Notes: a model not told the origin generated them from the letters alone. A DNA stretch of 64,000 nt from MVRE01 sp015660965 (GCA_050015095.1 JBEKCC010000003.1:124001-188000), one strand, 5' to 3'; positions 34,485 to 43,485 are shown, numbered from the stretch's first letter. Numbers and translations: made by a program.

Positions 34485-36220
34485 GATTCCACCTCCAAGG
34501 TTGCAATATTTTTATTGATCACGTCGATGAGATTCTTGATGCTATTGACATCTTTCAGTTCCTTCATTCTCCCGATCTCTGTCTTTAACGGCAGTTTCAG
34601 GATCTTGCTTAAGGCAACCCCCCGGTTCATCGCTTCACTGGTCCGGTCATAGAAGGTGAGGATGACTTTGAGCATCCAGTATTGCTTGTCAAGCGGGCAG
34701 AAAGAGTCAACCTCATGGTAGGCACTCTGCTGCAGGAAATCCTCCCTGATCATCCTTGTAACCTCCAATATCGCCTTTTCGCTCTCGGGCAGAGCATCAG
34801 GACCAACCAGCTGGACAATCTCCTGCAGTTCGACCTCTTTCTGCAAGAGATACATCGTCCTGTCCCGCATCTCCTTCCAATCGACTAAACCGCTGCTCAC
34901 AAACGAATCCTGGATACTGTCGAGATAAAGCGAGTAACTCTTTATCCAGTTCACGGATGGGAAATGTCTCCTGTACGCAAGGCTTGTGTCAAGTGCCCAG
35001 AAAGTTCCTGTGATCCGCAGTGTGTTCTGGGTGATAGGTTCCGAGAAATCGCCTCCGGGTGGGGACACTGCTCCGACAATCGTGATGGATCCTATCCGCC
35101 CATCAGATCCGAGGCAGGCCACTCTTCCGGCCCGCTCGTAAAACGCCGCAAGTCTCGTCGCAAGGTAAGCAGGATACCCCTCTTCTCCCGGCATCTCTTC
35201 CAACCGGCCCGAGACTTCCCGTAATGCTTCCCCCCATCGCGACGTGGAGTCTGCCATCAGGGCGACATCATATCCCATGTCCCGGTAATACTCTGCCATG
35301 GTGATTCCTGTATAGATCGAGGCCTCCCTTGCTGCCACAGGCATGTTTGAAGTATTCGCAATCAGGATCGTTCTTTGGATCAAGGGCAGCTTCGTACGGG
35401 GATCCAAAAGTTCCGGAAATTCTGTCAGAACATCGGTCATTTCATTTCCCCGTTCGCCGCATCCGATGTATACAACGATCTGCGTATCGGACCATTTTGC
35501 GAGAGTCTGTTCAGCCACCGTCTTTCCTGTTCCGAATCCGCCGGGGATCATGGCGGTTCCACCCTTGGTCACGGGAAATATGCTGTCAAAGACCCTTTGC
35601 CCGGTGACAAGGAGCACCCGCGGGTCCTGCTTTGTCGTGTACGGTCTCCCTCGTCTCACGGGCCATTTCTGCATCATCGTTATGGGGGTGTTATCTTCCA
35701 GGAAGCAGACCGGTTCTTCGACCATGAATGCACCACTCCGGATCTCCTTGATGGTCCCGGAGATTTGCGGGGGAACCATTATTTTGTGCTCAATATAGTA
35801 CTCTTTCACAGTCCCAAGAATATCGCCGCCTGAGACCCGGTCTCCCTTTTTGGCAGTTGCAACAAACTCCCACTTCTTCTCCTTGTCCAGTCCCGGGACA
35901 GAAATACCTCTGGAAATAAAACTACCACTTTTCTTGAACAGCACTGGCAGAGGCCTCTGAATGCCGTCATAAATCGAGGAGAGGAGCCCGGGGCCAAGCT
36001 CAACAGAGAGCGGGGTTTCCGTGCTCACCACCTTCTCACCAATCTTTAAGCCTGATGTGTCCTCATATACCTGGACGACCGCCAGATTTCCATCAAGGCG
36101 TATGATCTCCCCATTCAGCTCTTCGGCGCCCACTTTAACCACGTCATACATCCTCGAACCTTTCATACGGTCCGAAAGAACCACCGGACCCGAAATCCTT
36201 GAGATAACCCCAGAAATCAT
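34481..36220 (-). CDS. atpA: A-type ATP synthase subunit A (catalytic)
   Basis: 579 residues, normal for the catalytic subunit. The Walker A is GGFGTGKTVAEQ near residue 230, and the motif ALMADSTSRWGEALREVSGR contains the Walker B-side signature. The non-homologous region of about 90 residues unique to A/V-type A subunits (KKGDRVSGGDILGTVKEYYI...) is present. No intein is seen at the P-loop, unlike some archaeal and yeast homologues. Six bases upstream of atpA's ATG lies the atpF stop. Confidence 0.98.
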   Translation of the reverse strand: MISGVISRISGPVVLSDRMKGSRMYDVVKVGAEELNGEIIRLDGNLAVVQVYEDTSGLKIGEKVVSTETPLSVELGPGLLSSIYDGIQRPLPVLFKKSGSFISRGISVPGLDKEKKWEFVATAKKGDRVSGGDILGTVKEYYIEHKIMVPPQISGTIKEIRSGAFMVEEPVCFLEDNTPITMMQKWPVRRGRPYTTKQDPRVLLVTGQRVFDSIFPVTKGGTAMIPGGFGTGKTVAEQTLAKWSDTQIVVYIGCGERGNEMTDVLTEFPELLDPRTKLPLIQRTILIANTSNMPVAAREASIYTGITMAEYYRDMGYDVALMADSTSRWGEALREVSGRLEEMPGEEGYPAYLATRLAAFYERAGRVACLGSDGRIGSITIVGAVSPPGGDFSEPITQNTLRITGTFWALDTSLAYRRHFPSVNWIKSYSLYLDSIQDSFVSSGLVDWKEMRDRTMYLLQKEVELQEIVQLVGPDALPESEKAILEVTRMIREDFLQQSAYHEVDSFCPLDKQYWMLKVILTFYDRTSEAMNRGVALSKILKLPLKTEIGRMKELKDVNSIKNLIDVINKNIATLEVES

Positions 36221-36225
36221 GACCC

Positions 36226-36546
36226 CTATCTCCTGACTACGATCTTGTACCCAATCGCCCTCTGCAGCAACCGTTCGATGTAACTCGTCCTGTCAATACC
36301 CTTGATTTTGGCAGGGATTGGGATGATGATCGGTCTGAACGTTTTATTGATCTTTTCAAGCGTCTTTTCATCAAGCACTGCCATAAAATCTTCATTTATC
36401 GCAATGATGCCTGTGTCGTCCTTGTAGATTAAGGGGGGAATGATCTTCTTTGCATCATCCAGTCCCGATGCTTCAAGGACATCCACACCAGCCAGCCTGA
36501 ACCCCGATGCTGAATCGGGATCAGTAACGACAACGAATTTATACAT
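36226..36546 (-). CDS. atpF: A-type ATP synthase subunit F
   Basis: 106 residues: MYKFVVVTDPDSASGFRLAG and DDTGIIAINEDFMAVLDEKT are typical of the CheY-like F subunit. It binds the D subunit in the central stalk and modulates activity. Overlaps atpC by 8 bp. Confidence 0.95.
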   Translation of the reverse strand: MYKFVVVTDPDSASGFRLAGVDVLEASGLDDAKKIIPPLIYKDDTGIIAINEDFMAVLDEKTLEKINKTFRPIIIPIPAKIKGIDRTSYIERLLQRAIGYKIVVRR

Positions 36547-37597
36547 AGACCAGTTCCCCCCTCAGCTCCTTTTCGGGGATGTCAGCTGTCTTGCATCTCG
36601 CAATTATCCTGATATTTGTTATTTCATTATATTTTGCCCAGATGTAGCCAATAGCAATGGCAATACTTAAAGGATCGCCAAAGAACCTGCTGATTCCCCG
36701 TTTTATCAGATATTTCTCCAGTTCCTTCTCATACACCGAGATCATTCCTACCTTACCCTCACCGGCAAGTTTTGAGAGGAAGTGGTATGGGGTTGTCTCC
36801 AGATGCTTGATCGCCCCCTCAAGTGTTCCTGTCCGAATCATGGCGACCAACTTTTCTGAACCAAGCGATCTTCCGCCCTCGATCAGGAACATCTGGGCCT
36901 CCTCGGTCTCGATTTTATCCCGTATCATCTTCAGGACAGTCTTGATATTGGTCACATCGATTTCAGTAGAGACCATATCTTTGATGAGAGAGTCATCATA
37001 AGAGTCCCCCTGCACCGCGTGTAGGGCATTTTCATAGTAAAATCTGTCAATGGCATATTCAAGTACGGCAAGATCCCTCTTCTCCACATATTCTTTGACA
37101 TGCCGGGTTAACGGCTTGGAATATTCAATCCCCCACGTTGCAAGAAGGTCGATCACCGCCTTTACATCTGGCTGGTTTATCATCTCGGTCAGCGTCATAT
37201 CATCCAGTTCACCGGCCGGGACCAGACACTCAAGGATCTCTGCAGAGGTTACGTGAATGTTCTTGCCCCGCAGGACCGTTTTGATGTTCTGGACATCCCA
37301 CCGGCTCAGGAGGATTTTTAAGTACTTTTCGGCGGTATCCCCTTTGGTATAACCTAAAATTTTCCTGAATGCATTGGTGAAATCCTTCCTGAGAGCAACC
37401 TCAATGCACCTGATTCCGGAGTACTGGACACTCGCTTTTTCTATCTCATCCTTATAAGCGGTATTCCCCATCTCAGTAATAATTGATTCGACATCGGGTT
37501 TGAGAATCAGGGTCTCGAATACCGAGGTATTTAACAGACAGCTTTTCATGCCCTTGATCCGTGCATTTACATAATCATACTCCACCCTGACCACCAT
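36539..37597 (-). CDS. atpC: A-type ATP synthase subunit C (V-type d homologue)
   Basis: 352 residues, all-helical, with the three-fold repeated architecture of the funnel-shaped C subunit. It connects the central stalk to the membrane c ring. It starts MVVRVEYDYVNARIKGMKSC; the motif YVNARIKGMKS is typical. The start overlaps the atpE end by 23 bp; an alternative, slightly later start is possible. Confidence 0.95.
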   Translation of the reverse strand: MVVRVEYDYVNARIKGMKSCLLNTSVFETLILKPDVESIITEMGNTAYKDEIEKASVQYSGIRCIEVALRKDFTNAFRKILGYTKGDTAEKYLKILLSRWDVQNIKTVLRGKNIHVTSAEILECLVPAGELDDMTLTEMINQPDVKAVIDLLATWGIEYSKPLTRHVKEYVEKRDLAVLEYAIDRFYYENALHAVQGDSYDDSLIKDMVSTEIDVTNIKTVLKMIRDKIETEEAQMFLIEGGRSLGSEKLVAMIRTGTLEGAIKHLETTPYHFLSKLAGEGKVGMISVYEKELEKYLIKRGISRFFGDPLSIAIAIGYIWAKYNEITNIRIIARCKTADIPEKELRGELVYV

Positions 37598-38171
37598 AGA
37601 GTATTGAGAATATTTCGGGTCTCAGAACCCCCTTTGCCTTCTCAAGCCTTGACTCGATCGTATTGAATACGATAAATCTCCCATCTTTGGTACTCGCATC
37701 CAATCCCCCGGAACAGGTCAAATCAGTGATGATCTCGCAATTTGAGTTTAGTTCCGGCAACAGTGTTCTGCAAAGCTTCTCATCCCGTTTATCGATATGC
37801 AGCTGGATTTCTTCCCCTTCCAGTTCCAGAACCACCTCTTTTAGCATGTTTCTGAAAATATTCTCATATCTTGCATTCCCCCTTGCCGATGAGAGGATCT
37901 TTTGAGCTTCAAAAAAGGATTTTTTGTACATTTCGTCCTTGACACGGATCAGCTGCATCTTGGTCTCTTCCCTGCTGTTTGCCAGAGATTTGAACCTCTC
38001 CATTTCCACCGTTTTTTTGGCTGCTTCCAGAAGCCTGCTTTTTATTGTTTCGCCTGTACTTTCTACCTCCTGCTTTATTTCCGCCGCTTCCTTGGTTGCC
38101 CTTTCCCTCAGTTCCCTGATCTTTTCCTGAGCACTCGCCTCCACTGCTTCAATCAGCTGCTCAACCGGCAT
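37575..38171 (-). CDS. atpE: A-type ATP synthase subunit E (peripheral stalk)
   Basis: 198 residues. The N-terminal half is a long charged coiled coil (QEKIRELRERATKEAAEIKQ...), pairing with subunit H in the stator. The C-terminal half (SSARGNARYENIFRNMLKEV; LTCSGGLDASTKDGRFIVFN) is the globular domain that binds the top of A3B3. About 145 bp separate it from atpK, the largest gap in the operon. Confidence 0.95.
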   Translation of the reverse strand: MPVEQLIEAVEASAQEKIRELRERATKEAAEIKQEVESTGETIKSRLLEAAKKTVEMERFKSLANSREETKMQLIRVKDEMYKKSFFEAQKILSSARGNARYENIFRNMLKEVVLELEGEEIQLHIDKRDEKLCRTLLPELNSNCEIITDLTCSGGLDASTKDGRFIVFNTIESRLEKAKGVLRPEIFSILYGGQGGV

Positions 38172-38316
38172 CGTAGCACCGCCTTCAGGAATGGTTTTTC
38201 CGGTATACTCATGTTCAAACCTCCATGATCATTGAAAAATTCCTGATCAGACCAAACGTCTGATATGAATTTCAGCATCGACCGGTAAATTCACCAATTG
38301 CAATCCCCACATACGG

Positions 38317-38535
38317 TCACTTCAGCATGATCATGAGCATCGCTGCGACCACAAATCCCAATATGACCATCGTCTCGGGAATTGCCACCAGCACTACCAT
38401 GAGACCGAACGTCTCAGGTCGTTCCGCAACTGTTCCCGCTCCCGCAGACCCGATTTTTGACTGTGCAAGGCCTGTTCCAATTGCACCGAGCCCGAATGCT
38501 ATTCCAGCACCAATGGGTATTCCCCAATCCACCAT
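38317..38535 (-). CDS. atpK: A-type ATP synthase subunit K (c-ring proteolipid)
   Basis: 72 residues, one helical hairpin, so it is a two-helix c subunit and not one of the fused versions found in some methanogens. Helix 1 has GTGLAQSKIGSAGAG. Helix 2 has LVAIPETMVILGFVVA, in which the Glu of PET carries the ion. Gln in helix 1 together with a Glu-Thr pair in helix 2 is the pattern associated with Na+ ligation in related rings, so Na+ coupling is possible. Confidence 0.95.
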   Translation of the reverse strand: MVDWGIPIGAGIAFGLGAIGTGLAQSKIGSAGAGTVAERPETFGLMVVLVAIPETMVILGFVVAAMLMIMLK

Positions 38536-38648
38536 TTTTTCAACACCCCTTTTTTTAACCGTGTTTTACAATTTTTTTCATCAACCTGTTCGACTGCCAT
38601 TCAGAACCTTAACTATAAATGCACGATTCTCTGCGTTCATTTCATCCT

Positions 38649-40571
38649 TTATCCTCCTTCTTTTCCTTTGCAGAAGGGTTTGTAGATTTTCCCTCCCCCC
38701 TCAAAGAATTTTGAGTTGAATTCCACCATATGCAACCTGAACGAGTGCAAAAAGGGGCTGAACATCGCAAGAATAATATTGAGTATATGCAGCAACGCAG
38801 CAATCAAAAACCCTACAAGCGCCACCTCCATCGAGCCCCCGAGCTGGTTTGCCACCAGCGCCAGAACGACTGACGCCATGCCGATTGCCATGATACGGGC
38901 GTATGAGAGGATATTCCCAACAGTGCTCATGATCTCAAATGCCCCGAAAAATCCGCCGCCATAGATGATCAATGGAAGGGCAACAATGATCATCACAATC
39001 CCGGGCTGAACTAGGATCGCCGGTATCAACTTCGCTGTACCGGCAATTACAAGGAGAAGCCCGGTGATCACAATAATCATTCCCGCCTTTTCAATCGCAT
39101 GTTTCTTGCTATTCTTGGCAAGGGCATTGATAATTCCCAGAAAAAGACCGAGAAATACGTGAAATACTCCAATTGCTATGGCAAGCATGAGCAGGGGCAC
39201 CAATGCATCGATCCTGTTCCAAGTGACGCCCATGAAGGTGATTGGATGGATCCAACCCATCTTTTCACCGAAATTCCCAAAGAATTCGCCAAAGAACCAA
39301 CCGAAAAAGATGCTCGGGATAGAGGAGATGACAAGGATGTTCATCAGGTTCTGGAGCCAGAGCTCTGTTTTATACTTTTTTTTCATGATGAGGGCAAAAA
39401 CTAGGATGATGGCTCCATATGCTATATCACCAACCATGAGACCGAAAAAGATTGGGAAGAAGAGTGCAATCAAGGGGCTTGGATCGATCTCCCGGTACTT
39501 TGGTGGACTGACCATCTGCATGAGAAATTCAAAGGGTTTTATGATGGCAGGGTTGTCGTAGAACGTAGGGGGTTCATCCTTCTTGTCCGGACTCTCCAGA
39601 AGCTCATTGACAATGATCCTGTTTCCAAACGTATCTTTTAGGGCTTCTTTTGTGCGTTGGAGGTATTTCTTGGGAACCCAGCCAAGGATCACGAAGGTAT
39701 ATTCTGTCTGACCGAATTTGGCGTACACACTTTCTTCTTCTTTCCTGTCCTCAAGCACCTTTTTAAGCACCGCGAGTTCCTGATACCGTTCTGTAGAGAG
39801 TTTTAAGAGTTGTTCATCGGTTGCTGCCATCTCTTCAAAATCTTTCTTTCGTCTCTCCTCTATTAGCTGTAAAACTTGACTGAACGGTTTTCCCTCGAAC
39901 TCTTGGGGCATCCTAACCTCATTGATATTCTGGGCGAAGAGATAGGAATGGACATGCTCGGAGTATTTTCTATTGAATATGATAATTGAGATAAGGGTTT
40001 CTTCATCACCGGGCTCGGACTGCATCTCGAACTGATTCCGGGTAATTTCTATTAGTGCATTTCTGAGGTGTTCCAATGCATCCCTGAACTCTCTCTGGAC
40101 GATAAGGAACGTAATTTCAAAACCTTCTAAAACCGGAATTTGACTCTCCAAAGGCCGAATTCTTTCAACGATCTTTTCAGTCTTGGCCAGCCTGTTGAGG
40201 TCAAACTCCAAGTTGCTCTTATTTATGGCGAAATTTTTTGTAGTCGATTCGAGTTCCTCAATTACGCGGTTTGCCTCGGCAACCAGTTCCTGGTGACTTT
40301 TTTTCAAAAGAGTGTCACATATCTGTGCCTGTTTTAGCGGGTCATCCTTTATTTTAGGGAGGGCAAGAAAGATGCCCCCAATCTTCACCAAGATATTTGC
40401 AATATCCCCCAGTTTTTCGGTATCCATTCTTCTTAAAAGTGTATCGCCTGGAAGGATAGTCTTGGATACGTCCTCGAGGTGAACAGTTCCTGAATGATAC
40501 AGAACATCGACTACGTGCTGAAGATCCTTTTTTGGCCCTATAACCTGGACTTTTTTCATTTTCTGAAGCAT
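38649..40571 (-). CDS. atpI: A-type ATP synthase subunit I (a subunit)
   Basis: 640 residues. The N-terminal 330 form the cytoplasmic stator-binding domain with coiled coils. The C-terminal half has about eight membrane helices, including the ion-channel region with the essential Arg in TVGNILSYARIMAIGMASVV. FYDNPAIIKPFEFLMQMVSPPKYREIDPS marks the domain junction in two adjoining parts. It forms the ion half-channels next to the c ring. Confidence 0.96.
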   Translation of the reverse strand: MLQKMKKVQVIGPKKDLQHVVDVLYHSGTVHLEDVSKTILPGDTLLRRMDTEKLGDIANILVKIGGIFLALPKIKDDPLKQAQICDTLLKKSHQELVAEANRVIEELESTTKNFAINKSNLEFDLNRLAKTEKIVERIRPLESQIPVLEGFEITFLIVQREFRDALEHLRNALIEITRNQFEMQSEPGDEETLISIIIFNRKYSEHVHSYLFAQNINEVRMPQEFEGKPFSQVLQLIEERRKKDFEEMAATDEQLLKLSTERYQELAVLKKVLEDRKEEESVYAKFGQTEYTFVILGWVPKKYLQRTKEALKDTFGNRIIVNELLESPDKKDEPPTFYDNPAIIKPFEFLMQMVSPPKYREIDPSPLIALFFPIFFGLMVGDIAYGAIILVFALIMKKKYKTELWLQNLMNILVISSIPSIFFGWFFGEFFGNFGEKMGWIHPITFMGVTWNRIDALVPLLMLAIAIGVFHVFLGLFLGIINALAKNSKKHAIEKAGMIIVITGLLLVIAGTAKLIPAILVQPGIVMIIVALPLIIYGGGFFGAFEIMSTVGNILSYARIMAIGMASVVLALVANQLGGSMEVALVGFLIAALLHILNIILAMFSPFLHSFRLHMVEFNSKFFEGGGKIYKPFCKGKEGG

Positions 40572-40577
40572 AGTGTT

Positions 40578-40904
40578 CTATTCCATGGTTACCTTCTTTA
40601 CGATCGTTTCTATTGCCGAAGGTAAATTGCGCTCACCCGCCTCCCGAACTGATGTCGCCTGTTGGATGCCCTGATCTCTGATTTGTTCGGTCTCCTGTCG
40701 TATTTTCTCCATCTCTTTGTCGTAATAGTCCGAAGCGACCTTTTTCCCGTCTCTGTCTGAATTCTCAAGTATTTCCGAGGCCGCTTTTCTTGCATTAAGG
40801 ATAATTTGTTCGGATTCCTGTCTTGTTTCATCGATTTTGATGGAAATCTTCAGTTCTTTTTCCCGAATCTGCTGCAACACTGATTTTTCTACCAATACCG
40901 ACAA
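40578..40904 (-). CDS. atpH: A-type ATP synthase subunit H (peripheral stalk)
   Basis: 108 residues, nearly all charged coiled coil (IDETRQESEQIILNARKAAS...), ending ERNLPSAIETIVKKVTME as the family does. It partners subunit E in the stator stalk. The frame opens with a TTG (40904) just after GGGG; a second TTG at 40895 is slightly better spaced from that Shine-Dalgarno-like sequence. The stop of the small protein gene lies 6 bp before the first TTG. Confidence 0.93.
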   Translation of the reverse strand: MSVLVEKSVLQQIREKELKISIKIDETRQESEQIILNARKAASEILENSDRDGKKVASDYYDKEMEKIRQETEQIRDQGIQQATSVREAGERNLPSAIETIVKKVTME

Positions 40905-40910
40905 CCCCAG

Positions 40911-41084
40911 TTATAATCCCCGCATTTTTTTTAAGTGTGAGGTCACACCATGATTCTGACAGCTTTTTTTCACTTCGTTAACCTTTACTTTAACTTTTCC
41001 CTGTGCATCGATAATGCGCTCTCTACAACGACCTACCGCTCCTTTTTTCAATTGTTCAATGATATCCGTCATGTTATTCATCAT
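40911..41084 (-). CDS. 57-residue leader protein of the ATP synthase operon, unknown family
   Basis: From ATG 41084 the frame reads MMNNMTDIIEQLKKGAVGRC and ends HGVTSHLKKMRGL. It lies 6 bp before atpH, on the same strand, so it is almost certainly the first gene of the operon. It resembles the 66-residue protein at 31950-32150 (shared GRCRERI and GVTSxLKKxxGL), which raises the odds that both are real. The middle is lysine-rich and there is no membrane segment. Standard ATP synthase operons begin with H. It could be an assembly factor, inhibitor or extra subunit. Start could be any of the three closely spaced ATGs (41084, 41081, 41072). Confidence 0.7.
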   Translation of the reverse strand: MMNNMTDIIEQLKKGAVGRCRERIIDAQGKVKVKVNEVKKSCQNHGVTSHLKKMRGL

Positions 41085-41393
41085 AGTTGGATTTCAGGGA
41101 TGCAAATGTAATCGATGTGCATTATCCTGTTCGAAACGATAAATGTATCTGAGTTAGAAATGGCTGAAATGGCTCAATCTTGGATAAAAAGAATGTAATA
41201 TAATATTTCTGTGCAATATAATGCATATAAACAATAAACCAGAACATTCTTTGATTGTTCCCCGCTGAACAGTGATTTTTCTGTTCAGACCTGGAACACC
41301 AACGATTGAATAATACGCTCTTAATCACACTGGTGGGTGGATATCAGTTCATTATAAAATGAAGAACAGGTGGAAATAACAGGGGTTATAAAC
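41085..41393. other. 309-bp intergenic region with divergent promoters and a hairpin
   Basis: It separates the leftward ATP synthase operon from the rightward transporter. AT-rich TATA-like stretches occur near 41139-41150, at 41197-41212 (AATATAATATTTCTG) and 41220-41232. A perfect inverted repeat lies at 41265-41288. I find no convincing protein-coding frame. Confidence 0.45.
41265..41288. repeat. inverted repeat, 8-bp arms
   Basis: CTGAACAG (41265-41272) and CTGTTCAG (41281-41288) are perfect complements around an 8-nt spacer TGATTTTT. It could form an RNA hairpin or bind a dimeric regulator between the ATP synthase and transporter promoters. Confidence 0.5.
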
Positions 41394-41510
41394 GTGAAAA
41401 ATATTGAAATTGGAAAAATTTTCGGCTTTTTCGGTATAGTAACAATTGTACCTTTTCTTCTTTCAGTGATTCTTGGCCCCTCAATACCAGACAATTGCTT
41501 TCGCTTGTGA
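41394..41510 (+). pseudogene. out-of-frame N-terminus of the NhaD/ArsB-type transporter
   Basis: A GTG at 41394 behind AGGGG opens 38 codons (VKNIEIGKIFGFFGIVTIVP then FLLSVILGPSIPD). This is a plausible first transmembrane helix. It ends in a stop at 41508-41510, overlapping the main frame that begins at 41495. A single-base shift near 41490-41500 would join the two. It looks like a frameshifted 5' end or a sequencing error. Confidence 0.55.
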
Positions 41511-42784
41511 TATTTACTGCTTTCATCGCAGGCTCCCTGTTTTACTGGAATTTCAGGAATGCATTCGCCTTCATCGGAATTTCTCTTCTTTTAGTCTTCA
41601 ATGTGCTTGATATCGGGCATTTGATTGCATTTGCCCATCTTGAACTGATCCTGTTTCTTGTGGGGATGATGATCATCATAGGGTTTCTTGAAGAGCGGGG
41701 GCTCTTCAACTGGTTTATCCCCATTATTTTAAAACCGTTCGTCACACGGCCATTCCTCCTCATCGGGATTCTGTTGCTCCTAGGTACCTTGATGGCAGCA
41801 CTCGTTGACGAGGTAACGTCAATTTTGTTCATGAGTGTTCTCATGTTAAAGGTTCTTGATGGCTATGGAATTTCTGGAAGACACGCACTACCCTATATCA
41901 TGTTCCTTGTATTTACCACCAATATCGGCAGCAGCGCACTTCCCGTGGGAAACCCTATTGGCGTGTTGATTGCATTCGGGGCAGGCCTGACTGTCATGGA
42001 CTTTCTCCGGTGGACGTTTCCCATTGCAATCGTCTGCAGTCTGGTAACGACAGTCATTGCCGTAATTTACCTGAAAAGGACTTCTTCATTAAGTCCAGCT
42101 CAGAAAGGTGTCCCTGCAGGATCTCATCTAAAATTGGAGGAAATTCCCCTCACCCGCGACATTAGAGTGGCTGCCCTGATATTTGTCCTAGTCATTGCAG
42201 GTCTTATTCTGCAGAACCATTTGGAGGGCTATTTTGGCCTTGATAAAAACATTCTCCTTCTTGGAATCCCTCTCTCCATGGCAGGGGTTGTGCTTATTGT
42301 TAACAGGGAAAAGGCGCATACACTTGTGGAGAGGGTGGACTGGTACACCCTGCTGTTTTTTCTTTTCCTCTTTGCAGGCGTAGGTTCCCTGAACTATGTG
42401 GGTATCACTGACAAAATTGCTTCACTAGTATTGGGATCCGGCGGGGATCTGCTTACCACGATGTTACTGGTTGGGGGGATCACTTCTATCCTGACCCCAT
42501 TCCTTGACAACGTTCTGGCGGTCGCAACAATTATGCCGGTCGTTAAGGCTCTTTCCGGGAGCGTTCCATTAGCACCAGTCTGGTGGATCATGCTGATCGG
42601 GGGGACTTACTGCGGGAATGCCACCATCATTGGTTCGACTGCCAATATTATTGCTGCGGGCATGGTGGAGAAGAAGGGGATGGGGTCTTTTTCCATGCTT
42701 GACTGGATGAAGATTGGCGTGCCAATCTCTTTATTGACGTTCGGAATTGCATTTACATTGCTGTATATACAAGTGATTGTATAG
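41495..42784 (+). CDS. NhaD/ArsB-type (ion transporter superfamily) permease
   Basis: 429 residues with about eleven membrane helices. MMIIIGFLEERGLFNWF and the half-helix motif FTTNIGSSALPVGNPIGVLI mark the ArsB/NhaD superfamily; the second half mirrors it with NVLAVATIMPVV and GNATIIGSTANIIAAG. Substrate could be Na+/H+ exchange or an oxyanion; sequence alone does not decide. The open frame has only a TTG start at 41495, and the probable first helix lies in another frame upstream. Its location next to a possibly Na+-coupled ATP synthase favours Na+ handling, by inference. Confidence 0.85.
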   Translation: MLSLVIFTAFIAGSLFYWNFRNAFAFIGISLLLVFNVLDIGHLIAFAHLELILFLVGMMIIIGFLEERGLFNWFIPIILKPFVTRPFLLIGILLLLGTLMAALVDEVTSILFMSVLMLKVLDGYGISGRHALPYIMFLVFTTNIGSSALPVGNPIGVLIAFGAGLTVMDFLRWTFPIAIVCSLVTTVIAVIYLKRTSSLSPAQKGVPAGSHLKLEEIPLTRDIRVAALIFVLVIAGLILQNHLEGYFGLDKNILLLGIPLSMAGVVLIVNREKAHTLVERVDWYTLLFFLFLFAGVGSLNYVGITDKIASLVLGSGGDLLTTMLLVGGITSILTPFLDNVLAVATIMPVVKALSGSVPLAPVWWIMLIGGTYCGNATIIGSTANIIAAGMVEKKGMGSFSMLDWMKIGVPISLLTFGIAFTLLYIQVIV

Positions 42785-42869
42785 GTGTGCTCCGAATTCA
42801 GAATTTTTTAGTTTTTTCAAAAGAAAACTATTTATTCAGAATCAAAAAAGTATGCTGATAGTGAAACGT

Positions 42870-43199
42870 ATGCCGGATATTACAAATGATGAACGGGGAA
42901 GGAGGATCTTTCAGCTCCATAAGGAGAAAGCAGTCGAGACAGCATTAGACAAGATTCGTCACGGTCTAAAATCCGAGCTGGCTGGGTTCTCCCCGCAGGA
43001 CATGCAGACTCTGACGTACATCCTTGGAGAAGCGTGGGTTTCGGTTGAGAGGCATACATGGGAACAATGTTCTTTCACAAAGCTAGCCAGAAAAGATCTG
43101 GAGCTGATCATTAACATCGGAAACAGGTTAAAAAACAAAAAGATAAGGGAGGAAACAGCACTCGATGAGATCTGCAGTATTCTGAAATGCTCGATATGA
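42870..43199 (+). CDS. small helical protein, tandem paralogue 1
   Basis: 109 residues from ATG 42870 (MPDITNDERGRRIFQLHKEK). It aligns with the next gene across its length: MPD-x8-GRR, H-K/R-EK, then KI-x-GL, DLELIINIG. Predicted helical and soluble, with no known motif. The weak upstream signal makes ATG 42852 an alternative. It follows the transporter by about 85 bp. I do not recognise the family. Confidence 0.7.
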   Translation: MPDITNDERGRRIFQLHKEKAVETALDKIRHGLKSELAGFSPQDMQTLTYILGEAWVSVERHTWEQCSFTKLARKDLELIINIGNRLKNKKIREETALDEICSILKCSI

Positions 43200-43485
43200 G
43201 GGAATCTGAAAGGAACACGGGTTCCTCTTTCGATATTGGAGGTTTGTTTTTATTACCATTTTTCATCTTTTGTTTGTTTTAAGAATTCTGCAATAGAGAA
43301 CGATCCCGTTTCCGTGAATTGGATGAAAAGGTGATTGTCCCCTCTTTTTAATTTGAAATCGACACGCATTCGCTTGAGTCAATGCCGAAAAATTTAATCC
43401 TCTGAATGTATCACAAAGCTTTTTATCTGGGAACGAGATGAGAGAACTGACCACATGCGTGGAGGGAAAAAGAGGAGGGAACGAG

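Noticed and set aside
41122..41328. Reverse 68-residue frame in the ATP synthase/transporter gap
   Set aside because: Random composition, no ribosome binding site, and lies over likely promoters.
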